DNA from: Butyrivibrio proteoclasticus P6B7 | GTDB taxonomy: Bacteria > Bacillota > Clostridia > Lachnospirales > Lachnospiraceae | Assembly: GCF_000622085.1 (NCBI RefSeq) | Contig: NZ_JHWL01000025.1 | Coordinates: forward strand, 1 to 64,000 | DNA length: 64,000 nucleotides | Direction of reading: 5' to 3' | Shown: positions 52,118 to 61,523 of the stretch, piece after piece | Layout of the letters: each line of letters starts with the position of its first letter | Position numbering within the stretch: position 1 is the first letter of the stretch | Position numbers and translations under genes: made by a program | Notes under the pieces: model-generated | Database searches by the model: none | What the model was told of the DNA's origin: nothing | The model's input: the letters and a program-made list of their open reading frames with translations, nothing else

Positions 52118-52372
52118 TCATCCTTCCACTATGAGATATCTTCCATCTCCAATATCAAAAACCTCATCGGCATCAAGAACGTTGCCACCCTCGGTATCAA
52201 CGCCTGACTCCTCAAAGTATTCTTCCACTTCGTCTACGCCATCAACAACGACAGCCATGCAGTCCTCCAAGAAAGCTTCAGCCTCTTCCATGTTCTCTGC
52301 CACATCCTCAGGAAAAAGCTGACCCTGATTCTCCAAAAAACATCTTAGAACAGCTTCATCATACTCGTGCAT
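52118..52372 (-). CDS. Hypothetical small acidic protein
   Basis: 84 aa, strongly acidic (EDVAENMEEAEAFLEDCMAV; DEVEEYFEESGVDTEGG), soluble, family not recognised. GGAG lies before the ATG and it fits tightly between maf and the Cof gene (gaps 20 and 8 nt), which supports a real gene. Confidence 0.7.
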   Translation of the reverse strand: MHEYDEAVLRCFLENQGQLFPEDVAENMEEAEAFLEDCMAVVVDGVDEVEEYFEESGVDTEGGNVLDADEVFDIGDGRYLIVEG

Positions 52373-52392
52373 ACAATCTCCATTCCGCTGCC

Positions 52393-52989
52393 TTAACAGC
52401 TCTCACATAATAATCCTTTAGACTTTAATTCCTTGTAAAGTCTGGCTACCGGGAGACCGACAACATTATAATAATCGCCTTCAATACCTTTAATGAATAT
52501 TGCGAATAGTCCCTGAACACCGTAGGCACCAGCCTTATCATCGCTCTCTCCCTTTGCCACATAGGAGAGGATCTCTTCCTCGGACATAACTTCCACTATT
52601 ACCTTAGTCTCTTCATAGAAAGTGAAGTGGTCCACTTGTCCATCGATCTGGTAAAAGACTGTAACTCCTGTAAATACAGAATGTGTGTTGCCTGAAAGAT
52701 CACGGATCATTCTAGCAGCATCATCACGGTCCTTTGGTTTCCCTAGTACCTTACGATTATATGATACAACGGTGTCAGAGCCGATTACAATAAGACTCTG
52801 TGCCCTATCCGTTAAAATTTTGTGAAAAATTTCGGAAGCTTTTTGGAACGATAGCTCTTTTACCAGCTCCGCAGGATCACTACTGGTTGGATTCTCTTCT
52901 CCTGTGGCAGGAATGACCTCAAACTCCGGAATAATCTTAGTTAACAGCTCCCTTCTTCTTGGAGAGCCTGAAGCAAGTACATATCTCAT
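52393..52989 (-). CDS. maf: Maf-family nucleotide pyrophosphatase
   Basis: 198 aa. YVLASGSPRRRELLTK at the start, VIGSDTVVSYNRKVLGKPKD with the catalytic Asp, and DDKAGAYGVQGLFAIFI are diagnostic. Maf/YhdE enzymes remove dTTP/UTP or modified nucleotides and are linked to division arrest. Eight nt after ppk. Confidence 0.94.
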   Translation of the reverse strand: MRYVLASGSPRRRELLTKIIPEFEVIPATGEENPTSSDPAELVKELSFQKASEIFHKILTDRAQSLIVIGSDTVVSYNRKVLGKPKDRDDAARMIRDLSGNTHSVFTGVTVFYQIDGQVDHFTFYEETKVIVEVMSEEEILSYVAKGESDDKAGAYGVQGLFAIFIKGIEGDYYNVVGLPVARLYKELKSKGLLCESC

Positions 52990-52997
52990 CTCTAATC

Positions 52998-55139
52998 CTA
53001 TATTCCCATCTCTGGCACAAAGACTCTGGAATTCTGTGCGCTTAAAACCTTAGAGGCTTCGTGGGCCTCATCGCCAAAGATCTTCTGGGAATTAATTCTT
53101 TCCTCATTTTCGTTTCTCTTAGCCTTAACATAGATGCCATCTTTGTTCATAACGTGGGCCTTCTCATTGTCCTTAAGCTCCAGGTCCAGGATGTGCCACA
53201 GCTTCTTACGAAGCTCTGGGTTTTCAACTGGGAAAAGAATCTCCACACGTCTTTCAAGGTTACGGGGCATCCAGTCCGCACTTGAACAATAATACTCCGG
53301 ACTGCCGCCATTTTCAAAGTAAAAAATTCTGCTGTGCTCCAGATAGTTGCCGACAATTGATCTAACGGTGATGTTGTCGCTGACTCCCGGAACCTTGGCT
53401 CTAAGACAGCAGATACCTCTAACAATAAGGTCCACCTTAACACCAAGACAGCTGGCCTTGTAAAGCTCTGCTATAACTTCCTTGTGACAGATGGAATTCA
53501 TCTTGGCGATGATCCTTGCAGGCTCACCGGCCTTGGCATGCTCCTCCTCTTTCCTGATAAGGTCAAGGATTCTGTCCTTAAGCCATAGTGGTGCCAGTGA
53601 AAGCTTGTTCCAGCCAAGGGGCTCTGAGTAACCAGAGAGCATATTGAACACAGCGGTAGCATCCTCACCAAAGGCTGGTGCGCAGGTGAAAAGACCTACA
53701 TCGGTATACTGCTTAGCTGTGGAATCATTGTAGTTACCTGTGGCAAGATGAACGTAACGCTTGATGCCATCCTCCTCACGCCTTACCACAAGGGTGATCT
53801 TACAGTGGGTCTTAAGTCCCACAAGTCCGTAGATAACATGACAGCCTGCTTTCTCAAGCATCTTAGCCCATACAATGTTGTTCTCCTCATCGAACCTTGC
53901 CTTAAGCTCAACAAGAACAGTTACCTGCTTGCCGTTATCTGCAGCCTTAGCAAGAGCCGCGATGATAGGTGAATTACCAGATACGCGGTAAAGGGTCTGC
54001 TTAATGGCAAGAACGTCAGGATCAACAGCTGCATTCTCAACGAACTTAACTACGTTTTCAAAGGTCTCGTAGGGGTGATGCATAAGGATGTCGCCTCTAC
54101 TTATAATATCAAAGATATTGTCCCCATCCATGAACTGCTTAACGGGAGCAGATGACTTATAGCCATGCTCTTTGAGATGGTCAAAGCCCTCGATCTTGTA
54201 CATCTTCATAAGGAAGGTAAGATCAAGAGGACCATCGATATTAAATATCTCGTTATCATCAACCAAAAGCTCCTGGGCAATAATGGACAAAAGCTTTTTG
54301 TTGATGCCGCTTTCAACCTCAAGTCTGATGGCCTGTCCCCACTGACGGCGCTTGATCTGCTTCTCGATCTCCTTAAGAAGATCCTCAGCCTCATCCTCAT
54401 CAATGGAAAGGTCGGCATTACGCTCGATTCTATAAGGCGAACTTGTAATTACATCGTAGTTTAAAAAGAGCTTATCTATATTCCTTTGGATAATCTGCTC
54501 CAAAAGAACTATCTTTTTAGGGCCATCATCCTGAACCGGAATATTGATGATACGTGGAAGAACATCAGGAACCTGAACCGTTGCAAAGTCCACGTCATCC
54601 TTACCCTCTTTCTTCTTAAGAAGGGCTCCGATATTAAGACTCTTATTTCTGATAAGTGGAAAAGGTCTTGATGAGTCCACAGCCATAGGCGTCAAAACCG
54701 GATAAATGTACTCATCAAAGTATCTGTCCACAAACTCCGCTTCCTTACCAGTAAGGTCTGCAGCATCGCAGACCACAATACCGTTCTCTGTTAAAAGAGG
54801 TATCAGCTTTTTGTTCAGGATATTGTACTGCTTTTTGACAAAGACGTGGAGAGCATCAAGGACACTTGAAAGCTGCTCAGATGCTGTCATGCCGGCTATA
54901 TCAAGCTTCTTATAATCAGCATTTATCATATCCTTAAGCGACGCAACTCTGACCATAAAGAACTCGTCCAAGTTGCTGGCTGAGATACTTAAGAACTTAA
55001 GTCTTTCAAAAAGAGGATTGTCCTTATCCTCTGCCTCAGACAGAACTCTCTCATTAAACTGAAGCCAGCTTAATTCTCTATTTATGTAATATTTTGGATC
55101 ATCAAAGTTCTCTTTATCACTTTTGATTATCTTTTTCAT
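52998..55139 (-). CDS. ppk: Polyphosphate kinase
   Basis: About 713 aa; reversibly polymerises ATP gamma-phosphate into polyphosphate. Seen: YINRELSWLQFNERVL at the N-terminus, ILMHHPYETFENVVKFVENA, the catalytic His in KTHCKITLVVRREEDG, YVHLATGNYNDSTAKQYTD, and SSADWMPRNLERRVEILFPV. The start is set at MKKIIKSDKE, with AGGAG 8 nt upstream; an ATG seven codons earlier overlaps the ppx stop as ATGA. Directly coupled to ppx. Confidence 0.94.
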   Translation of the reverse strand: MKKIIKSDKENFDDPKYYINRELSWLQFNERVLSEAEDKDNPLFERLKFLSISASNLDEFFMVRVASLKDMINADYKKLDIAGMTASEQLSSVLDALHVFVKKQYNILNKKLIPLLTENGIVVCDAADLTGKEAEFVDRYFDEYIYPVLTPMAVDSSRPFPLIRNKSLNIGALLKKKEGKDDVDFATVQVPDVLPRIINIPVQDDGPKKIVLLEQIIQRNIDKLFLNYDVITSSPYRIERNADLSIDEDEAEDLLKEIEKQIKRRQWGQAIRLEVESGINKKLLSIIAQELLVDDNEIFNIDGPLDLTFLMKMYKIEGFDHLKEHGYKSSAPVKQFMDGDNIFDIISRGDILMHHPYETFENVVKFVENAAVDPDVLAIKQTLYRVSGNSPIIAALAKAADNGKQVTVLVELKARFDEENNIVWAKMLEKAGCHVIYGLVGLKTHCKITLVVRREEDGIKRYVHLATGNYNDSTAKQYTDVGLFTCAPAFGEDATAVFNMLSGYSEPLGWNKLSLAPLWLKDRILDLIRKEEEHAKAGEPARIIAKMNSICHKEVIAELYKASCLGVKVDLIVRGICCLRAKVPGVSDNITVRSIVGNYLEHSRIFYFENGGSPEYYCSSADWMPRNLERRVEILFPVENPELRKKLWHILDLELKDNEKAHVMNKDGIYVKAKRNENEERINSQKIFGDEAHEASKVLSAQNSRVFVPEMGI

Positions 55140-55156
55140 AAGCTCTTCTCCTTTGA

Positions 55157-56704
55157 TCAAAGCATCTTCTTCTGTCTGATTACAGGTCTTACTCCAAATA
55201 CCTCCTCAAAGAAGGAGGCTCTGTTATTAAACAGTCCCTTTTCAAGAGTGATATCTGCAGAGGTGTCCACGTTAATGACAAGCTCTTTATCTTTAAGGGC
55301 TACTGTAACGTCCTTAAACTTCTGCTTGTGGGTTCTGTCAAGGCCGTTGGCAACTCTTATTATGGCAGTCAGCTTGGCGATTCTAAGATACTCCTCCTGA
55401 GACATGCCCTCGAATCTGTCGTTACCTGAAGAGTAATACTCAAACTGCTCGTGGTTGAATCTGACTACATTGGCAACGATAGCTCTTTCTACATGGGAAA
55501 GACCTATGATCTCGGTGGACATGATGATGTTGTAGGAACAGTCCCCGAGATAAACCATGCTGATGTACTTACCACAGTCATGAAGTATAGTTGAGATCTG
55601 AAGAAGGAGCCTGTCTCTATCTGACAGTCCGTGGAGCTTCTTGGTGCTGTCAAAGATAGTCAGGGCAATCTTACTAAGGGTCTCTCTTCTTGACTTACTA
55701 CCCATGAATCTCTTGGAGATATTCTGGGCACAGGCAATGATATCCTTTTCAAAGTCGTGGGGCGACTGGATGAATTTCTTTTTCTCAGCGTACTCGTAGG
55801 CGATTCCATCACAGAGAGTGATTCCTGGAGCCCAGAGATTCTCTGCCTTGGTGGCCTCTAAGATACACTTAACAAGAATACTTGAAACATATAAAAGAGG
55901 TACATTATCCTCTGGAATGTTGAGCTTTTTGGCAACTTCAAGGGAGTTCATGGAGTTGGCTTTCTCAATGAACTTAAGATATTCGCTTCTTGTGGCGTAG
56001 CCCTGTCTGTCAGTTCCCATCTGAATTCTTTGCATGATAGGAGAAACATAGTCGTCGATGACTATGAGATTTTCGATGTTTTTGTCCTTAAGATAAAGCT
56101 TGGAAAATACGGAAAGCTGAGAATTAACAAGCTCTGACACCAGCTCATTATACTTAAACTTAGTGGCATGAACCTGCTCCATAGTAGAATGAAGCCTTAG
56201 AACGCCGGTCCTAAGGTTCTGGGTTGCAACAAGGGTGTCTTTTTCAAATAAGGACAGCTGAATACTACCACCGCCGATATCGATAATGGCAGTGGGCTTA
56301 CTGATCAGCTCTTTAAACTGATCATATTTAAGAGCGATAGATTTGTAATCAAGAAATCTCTGCTCTGAGTTAGAAAGAATATCGATATGAATTCCTGTGC
56401 GCTGCTCAATAAGGTCCTGAACCACAAGAATATCCTTGGTCTCACGGACCGCACTGGTGCCATAGGCCTGATAATGCGTGGCCCCGTACTCCTTCATGGT
56501 CTTCTTAAACTCAAGAAGGATCCTGATCATTTCATCCACATGGTAATTGGAAATGCGACCCTTTGCATAGGTCTCACTTCCGATATCCATTCTGTGTCTG
56601 ATGTGGTCCAGCTCTCTTACGCCCTTCTTACGGGACAGCTCAAAGATCTTAAGAGCCATCTCATAGGAGCCCACATCGATTGCAGCAAATACTTCTCCAA
56701 ACAT
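55157..56704 (-). CDS. ppx: Ppx/GppA-type exopolyphosphatase with HD domain
   Basis: 515 aa. The ASKHA phosphatase core has AAIDVGSYEMALKIFEL, YGTSAVRETKD, the Glu in ILSNSEQRFLDYKSIA and AIIDIGGGSIQLSLF. The C-terminal HD-type domain has ILHDCGKYISM. Degrades polyphosphate and/or pppGpp. Paired with ppk, so opposing activities are made from one transcript. The first Ser/Asn replaced positions of the signature should be checked, but the core glycine motif is intact. Confidence 0.88.
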   Translation of the reverse strand: MFGEVFAAIDVGSYEMALKIFELSRKKGVRELDHIRHRMDIGSETYAKGRISNYHVDEMIRILLEFKKTMKEYGATHYQAYGTSAVRETKDILVVQDLIEQRTGIHIDILSNSEQRFLDYKSIALKYDQFKELISKPTAIIDIGGGSIQLSLFEKDTLVATQNLRTGVLRLHSTMEQVHATKFKYNELVSELVNSQLSVFSKLYLKDKNIENLIVIDDYVSPIMQRIQMGTDRQGYATRSEYLKFIEKANSMNSLEVAKKLNIPEDNVPLLYVSSILVKCILEATKAENLWAPGITLCDGIAYEYAEKKKFIQSPHDFEKDIIACAQNISKRFMGSKSRRETLSKIALTIFDSTKKLHGLSDRDRLLLQISTILHDCGKYISMVYLGDCSYNIIMSTEIIGLSHVERAIVANVVRFNHEQFEYYSSGNDRFEGMSQEEYLRIAKLTAIIRVANGLDRTHKQKFKDVTVALKDKELVINVDTSADITLEKGLFNNRASFFEEVFGVRPVIRQKKML

Positions 56705-56722
56705 ACCCCACCTCTTGAAAAA

Positions 56723-57847
56723 TTAGTAGTTGCCCAAAATCTTAAGCATCTTGGCCTCTTCTCTCAGGCCGCGTAATGCATTCTTAACTGCGCTGTCTTC
56801 AAGATTGCCGTCAAAGTCAATAAAGAATCTGTATTCCCAGTTCTTGTCCTCGATAGGCCTTGATTCAATCTTGGTCATATTGAGATTGTTGTAGATAAAG
56901 TGTGACATCATGTGATAAAGAGATCCTGCCTCGTGAGGAATCTCCATGCAAATACTGATCTTGGAAGCGCCCCTTAGGAACACCTTCTGATTGGTAACAA
57001 TGATAAATCTTGTGGAATTGGAATCTGCCTGATTGATTCCATCCTGCACAATATCAAGACCGTAAATATCAGCTGCGTAGCTACTAGCAATGGCAGCCTG
57101 GGTCTTGTCCTTATCCTCTGCCACCTTTCTGGCTGCAAAGGCATTATTCTTCATACTGATCTGCTTGATCTCAGGGTGATCCAAAAGAAATCTTGAGCTC
57201 TGCATAAGGGCCTGCGGATGAGCATAAACAGTCTTAATGTCAGACATCTGCGCTCCCTTTACACCGATAAGACAGTGCTTAATTTCAATGATCTGCTCTC
57301 CAATAATGTAGCTCTCATACTCTGTAAGAAGGTCATAAATCTCGCTTACAATACCTGCTGTGGAGTTCTCGATAGGAAGAACGCAGTAATCGGCGCTGCC
57401 ATCCTCCAAGGCTCCGAAGGCATCTCTAAAAGTATCAACATGGAAATTGTTGACCTCTCCAAAGAATCTCTTCATGGCCATCTCTGAGTAGGAGCCCTCT
57501 GCTCCCTGATAGCAAACTCTTATATTATCCTTATCAAGGGAATCTACCGGAATAAATGGAAGCCTAAGTGATGCTCCCTGCTCTGTAAGCTTCTGATACT
57601 GAAGCTTTCTACTAACTGACATAAGATGTGAAAAGAGTTCCTCCACACCCACCTTGTTAAAGTCTGAATGAGCAAGCTGCTTAACTGACGCGATCTTCTG
57701 CTGCTCTCTCTCTGGATCAAAAACCTTTTTGCCGTTCTCTATCTTGTAATCTGCAACCTGGGATGCGATATCCATTCGCTTTTCAAAAAGCTCTACTATC
57801 TGCTTGTCAACTACATCAATTTCCTGTCTTAGCTCTTTTAAATCCAT
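56723..57847 (-). CDS. pheA: Bifunctional chorismate mutase / prephenate dehydratase
   Basis: 374 aa. N-terminal AroQ chorismate mutase (1-85: LRQEIDVVDKQIVELFEKRM), prephenate dehydratase (about 108-285: VCYQGAEGSYSEMAMKRFFG, LPIENSTAGIVSEIYDLL, NSTRFIIVT) and a C-terminal ACT domain with KIESRPIEDKNWEYRFFID for phenylalanine feedback. Makes phenylpyruvate from chorismate. 18 nt before ppx. Confidence 0.95.
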   Translation of the reverse strand: MDLKELRQEIDVVDKQIVELFEKRMDIASQVADYKIENGKKVFDPEREQQKIASVKQLAHSDFNKVGVEELFSHLMSVSRKLQYQKLTEQGASLRLPFIPVDSLDKDNIRVCYQGAEGSYSEMAMKRFFGEVNNFHVDTFRDAFGALEDGSADYCVLPIENSTAGIVSEIYDLLTEYESYIIGEQIIEIKHCLIGVKGAQMSDIKTVYAHPQALMQSSRFLLDHPEIKQISMKNNAFAARKVAEDKDKTQAAIASSYAADIYGLDIVQDGINQADSNSTRFIIVTNQKVFLRGASKISICMEIPHEAGSLYHMMSHFIYNNLNMTKIESRPIEDKNWEYRFFIDFDGNLEDSAVKNALRGLREEAKMLKILGNY

Positions 57848-57949
57848 AAGTCTGTACCGTCCTTCAATCTATTGAATTAATGATAAACGGATTTCGTCTT
57901 GATAGCAAGAATTAACCATCCTATAATAAAGGTAAGCGAGGTGATAAAT

Positions 57950-58960
57950 ATGTCAAAGAAAACGATAATTATCTTTATTGCTATTATCATTTTTACTGTT
58001 TCACTCACTGCTGGATATTTTATTCAAAAACGGATCAAGATGGATCCCAAAGATCATGGCAACACTGCCAGCAATCTTCACAATTATGGGCTTTTCTTTG
58101 AAATGGATGGAAAGGTCTACTTTGCCAATTCTTCAGATAATAACTGTCTCTATTCTATGAATCTCGATGAATCCAGTCCCAAAAGATATACAAGCATGGC
58201 TGTAAAATACATTAACGGTGCCAACGATCACCTTTATTTCTATATGGACTCCACACAGGTTTCCAACAAGGTTAAGGGTCTTGGTTCTGTAACTAATCAG
58301 TACGGTCTTTACAGATGTAAAATAAATGGAAGCGAGCAAACCTGCTTATCCAGAGGATTTTACAACGAAGTGGTGCTCTGCGGTGAATATTTGTACTTCC
58401 AAGATAAGCTTGATGGTGGTACTCTTAACAAGATACGTGTAGATAAAAAGAATGAATCCAGAGTTGCAGATGAGTACATATCTCCTGTCTGCTACGATGA
58501 CGGAATCATTTATTATACAGGTGTCACCAATGACCACAACATTCACATCATGAGGACTCAAAATGGGGATAGGACTCAGGAAGTGATTTTGGGACATCTC
58601 TTTTTCCCTGTTGTACAAAATGGATATTTGTATTATCTTAATGGAGATTCCAATTACAGTTTGTGGCGCACCAATCTTCTTACTGGTGTTCAGGAGCTTG
58701 TAACCAGCGACAGAATCGACTTCTACGCTGTGAATGATCAGTATGTTTATTATGCTTTCTCCAATGCTGATGCCCCTTCTTTAAAGAGGTGCAATCTGGA
58801 TGGAAGCAATACAGTAGTTCTTTTTGAAGGTGTAGTTAACTCCATCAATCTCACCTCAAGGTATGTTTATTTCAAGCGATTTGGAGATGATACAACCACC
58901 TTCCACATGCCTATCGATGGTTCTGCCCCAGCTTCAGTTTTTGAAGTTAAGGCTAACTAA
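57950..58960 (+). CDS. Membrane-anchored DUF5050-type beta-propeller-like protein
   Basis: About 336 aa. An N-terminal transmembrane anchor (TIIIFIAIIIFTVSLTAGYF) precedes repeated blocks of the kind GxxYFxxxxxxxxLYxxxxDG (MDGKVYFANSSDNNCLYSMN; YLYYLNGDSNYSLWRTN; YVYYAFSNADAPSLKRCNLD), typical of DUF5050. Predicted outside the membrane. The start MSKKTIII has AGGTGATAA upstream; the longer frame from 57899 is unsupported. Ligand unknown. It lies 39 nt upstream of pyrB. Confidence 0.8.
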   Translation: MSKKTIIIFIAIIIFTVSLTAGYFIQKRIKMDPKDHGNTASNLHNYGLFFEMDGKVYFANSSDNNCLYSMNLDESSPKRYTSMAVKYINGANDHLYFYMDSTQVSNKVKGLGSVTNQYGLYRCKINGSEQTCLSRGFYNEVVLCGEYLYFQDKLDGGTLNKIRVDKKNESRVADEYISPVCYDDGIIYYTGVTNDHNIHIMRTQNGDRTQEVILGHLFFPVVQNGYLYYLNGDSNYSLWRTNLLTGVQELVTSDRIDFYAVNDQYVYYAFSNADAPSLKRCNLDGSNTVVLFEGVVNSINLTSRYVYFKRFGDDTTTFHMPIDGSAPASVFEVKAN

Positions 58961-58999
58961 TATATCTTTTTACTAATCAAATTATAACGAGGAGCGAGT

Positions 59000-59956
59000 A
59001 TGAACAAATTACGACACATGATGAACCCTCTGGACTTTTCGGTGGATGAGTTGGAGGCTCTTTTCGATGTGGCTAATGACATCGAGAAGAATATGGATGC
59101 CTATTCACACAAGTGTGATGGCAAGATAATGGCAACTTGTTTCTATGAACCAAGTACCAGAACAAGACTTAGTTTTGAGACAGCAATGTTAAGGCTCGGT
59201 GGCAAGTGTCTTGGTTTTGCAGACGCTGGAAGTTCCTCCGCAGCCAAGGGAGAAAGCGTAGCTGATACTATTCGTGTTATCTCCTGTTTCGCCGATATCT
59301 GTGCAATGCGACACCCCAAGGAAGGCGCTCCAATGGTAGCAGCTTCCAAATCTCTCATTCCTGTTATCAATGCAGGTGATGGTGGTCATCAGCATCCTAC
59401 CCAGACACTTACAGATCTTTTAACTATCAGATCATTACATGGTAGTCTCAAGAATTTCACTATTGGCCTTTGTGGCGATCTTAAATTCGGACGTACTGTC
59501 CACTCTCTTATAAATGCTTTAACAAGATATGAAGGTATTCATTTCATCTTTATTTCTCCTAATGAACTTAGAGTTCCCGATTATATAACTGAAATGCTTG
59601 ACTCAAAGGGCATCTCCTACGAGGAAGTTGTTAAGCTTGATGATGTTATGCCTCGCCTTGATTTCCTGTACATGACCCGCGTACAGAAGGAAAGATTCTT
59701 CAACGAGGAAGACTACATAAGACTTAAGAATTTCTATATCCTGGACAAAGAGAAAATGGCTCTGGCAAAAGAGAAAATGTTCATACTCCACCCTCTTCCA
59801 AGAGTAAATGAGATCTCTGTTGAGATTGATGATGACGAAAGAGCTGCTTATTTCAAGCAGGTTCAATATGGATTGTACGTAAGAATGGCTCTTATCCTGA
59901 CACTTCTGGATATGACCGATGCTCATATGAATCATGAGCTTTTAAGAAAGTTTTAA
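59000..59956 (+). CDS. pyrB: Aspartate carbamoyltransferase catalytic subunit
   Basis: 318 aa; joins carbamoyl phosphate and aspartate in pyrimidine synthesis. Carbamoyl-phosphate motif [20 protein letters not shown], then [32 protein letters not shown], and the C-terminal [26 protein letters not shown] lies 8 nt before the ATG. No attenuator was found in the short upstream gap. Followed at 12 nt by the regulatory subunit. Confidence 0.96.
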   Translation: MNKLRHMMNPLDFSVDELEALFDVANDIEKNMDAYSHKCDGKIMATCFYEPSTRTRLSFETAMLRLGGKCLGFADAGSSSAAKGESVADTIRVISCFADICAMRHPKEGAPMVAASKSLIPVINAGDGGHQHPTQTLTDLLTIRSLHGSLKNFTIGLCGDLKFGRTVHSLINALTRYEGIHFIFISPNELRVPDYITEMLDSKGISYEEVVKLDDVMPRLDFLYMTRVQKERFFNEEDYIRLKNFYILDKEKMALAKEKMFILHPLPRVNEISVEIDDDERAAYFKQVQYGLYVRMALILTLLDMTDAHMNHELLRKF

Positions 59957-59968
59957 GGGAGGAATGAT

Positions 59969-60400
59969 ATGTTAAATATTGGAAAAATCGAAGAAGGCTT
60001 CGTTCTGGATCACATTAAAGCCGGCAAGAGCATGCAGATATATCGTCACCTTGGCCTTGATAAGCTTGATTCCACAGTGGCCATCATCAAGAACGCTAAG
60101 AGTAATGCCATGGGCAAGAAGGACATCTTAAAGGTTGAGTGTGACATCGATACTCTGGACCTGGACGTCCTTGCCTATATCGATCACAACATCACTGTTA
60201 ACGTAATCAAAAACGGTGAGATCATAGAGAAAAGAGCTCTCGTCCTTCCTAAAGAGATCACAGGCGTCATCAAGTGTCACAATCCTCGTTGCATCTCTTC
60301 CATTGAACAGGAGCTTCCTCAGATCTTCTATCTCTCAGATGAGAAAAAAGAGATTTATCGCTGCAAATACTGCGATGAGAAGTATTGCGAGAAGAAGTAA
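59969..60400 (+). CDS. pyrI: Aspartate carbamoyltransferase regulatory subunit
   Basis: 143 aa. The N-terminal nucleotide-binding domain (IEEGFVLDHIKAGKSMQIYR) is followed by a zinc domain with four Cys: CHNPRCISS and YRCKYCDEKYC. It binds PyrB to form the allosteric holoenzyme responding to ATP/CTP. GGGAGG before the ATG. Confidence 0.95.
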   Translation: MLNIGKIEEGFVLDHIKAGKSMQIYRHLGLDKLDSTVAIIKNAKSNAMGKKDILKVECDIDTLDLDVLAYIDHNITVNVIKNGEIIEKRALVLPKEITGVIKCHNPRCISSIEQELPQIFYLSDEKKEIYRCKYCDEKYCEKK

Positions 60401-60410
60401 AGCAAATTAA

Positions 60411-60442
60411 AAAGGTATGGCCCACAGTTGAGCCATACCTTT
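60411..60442. terminator. Rho-independent terminator of pyrBI
   Basis: A perfect AAAGGTATGGC / GCCATACCTTT stem with a 10-nt loop, followed by ATTTTTT on the plus strand. The minus-strand 56-aa gene ends beside it, so it may act both ways. Confidence 0.88.
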
Positions 60443-60447
60443 ATTTT

Positions 60448-60618
60448 TTACTTAATGTAGCCGTTCTGACGATAATAGATATCATCGCCATGTTTCTCAC
60501 GACGTTTTTCCTCATTTCGGAGCATTTCCTGCATATAAGGATTGTCATTGGCACCAGAAACAGAAATAGGTGCAGTCTCCTTGTTTACATAGATATCTTT
60601 TGAAGATTTTCCAAACAT
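60448..60618 (-). CDS. Small hypothetical protein (56 aa)
   Basis: MFGKSSKDIYVNKETAPIS at the start, a middle MQEMLRNEEKRREKHGDD and end YYRQNGYIK. GGGAGG lies 7 nt before the ATG. Soluble, rich in charged residues, family not recognised. The strong site, the sense frame from site to stop, and the terminator placed at its end support a real short gene. Confidence 0.65.
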   Translation of the reverse strand: MFGKSSKDIYVNKETAPISVSGANDNPYMQEMLRNEEKRREKHGDDIYYRQNGYIK

Positions 60619-60697
60619 GGTAGTACCTCCCTCATAGATCCTGTTAAAAATACCCTTTTGTAACTATATTATAACACATAAATTATTGGAATAATAA

Positions 60698-60723
60698 AAT
60701 AGCACAGCCTAAGCTGTGCTATT
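60698..60723 (-). terminator. Rho-independent terminator of the CAP-domain lipoprotein gene
   Basis: A perfect AATAGCACAG / CTGTGCTATT stem with a 6-nt loop; on the minus strand TTATTATT follows. It lies 13 nt past the gene stop. Confidence 0.85.
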
Positions 60724-60735
60724 CTTAAAGCCATA

Positions 60736-61293
60736 TTAATATCCGAATTCCTGTGCCCAATACCAGCTACCATCTGCAGTCTGGCAAATAGCAATACCTA
60801 CTGTCTTGTATCCAGCATCCATAATGTTAGCTGCGTGAGTAGGTGAATTCATCCATGCAGTGTAAACGCTGTCAGCTGACTGATAGAGCTTAGCAAGGTT
60901 CTCACCATACTGAACATTACTATCTACAGTCCAGAAAGCTGAACCATTTGGTCTTGTATGTGAGAATGAAGTTGTGATCTCGTTGGCACGAACCTGAGCT
61001 GCCTGTGTGAGCTGATCGCTCCATACAAGCTGTGCAAGTCCCTGAGCTGCTCTCTGCTGGTTCATAAGATTAAATACAGCTGTGCAAGCATCAAGGCAAG
61101 CCTGGCTAGATGATGCAGAACCTGCAAGTGCAATTGCTTCATCATCGATCCAGATCTCTCCGAGACCCTCTTCAGGTCCTCTCTTAGCAGCCTGATCGTC
61201 GATTACTGCGTTTGTCATTGAGCCGCATCCAATGAATGCCAATGCAAGCACCATAGCTAAAGCTACGGCAAACACACTTTTAAACTTTTTCAT
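60736..61293 (-). CDS. CAP/SCP-domain lipoprotein
   Basis: 185 aa. The signal peptide ends in a lipobox, LALAFIGC, so the protein should be lipid-anchored outside the membrane. The CAP (CRISP/antigen 5/PR-1) domain has LMNQQRAAQGLAQLVWSDQL, ANEITTSFSHTRPNGSAFW, GENLAKLYQS and WMNSPTHAANIM with the two His of the CAP pocket. Function in bacteria is mostly unknown. GGAGATATTCA precedes the ATG. The 230-nt AT-rich gap upstream holds no feature I can name with confidence. Confidence 0.9.
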   Translation of the reverse strand: MKKFKSVFAVALAMVLALAFIGCGSMTNAVIDDQAAKRGPEEGLGEIWIDDEAIALAGSASSSQACLDACTAVFNLMNQQRAAQGLAQLVWSDQLTQAAQVRANEITTSFSHTRPNGSAFWTVDSNVQYGENLAKLYQSADSVYTAWMNSPTHAANIMDAGYKTVGIAICQTADGSWYWAQEFGY

Positions 61294-61523
61294 ATTGAAT
61301 ATCTCCTATAAAAAAAACACATATTTACATTCATATCCATGTTGTGATTATATGTTACCTAATCTCATGTAGCCATTCAATATACATACAATTACTTTTT
61401 TATTAATTTGCTATAATAATTTCATTTTCAAAACCAAGTGAGTGAAATTTTTTTATTCGGTATATTGTCTATTCAATATTTATAATACGATTAATCTGCA
61501 TCTTCAGATGGTGTGTCTTTGGA

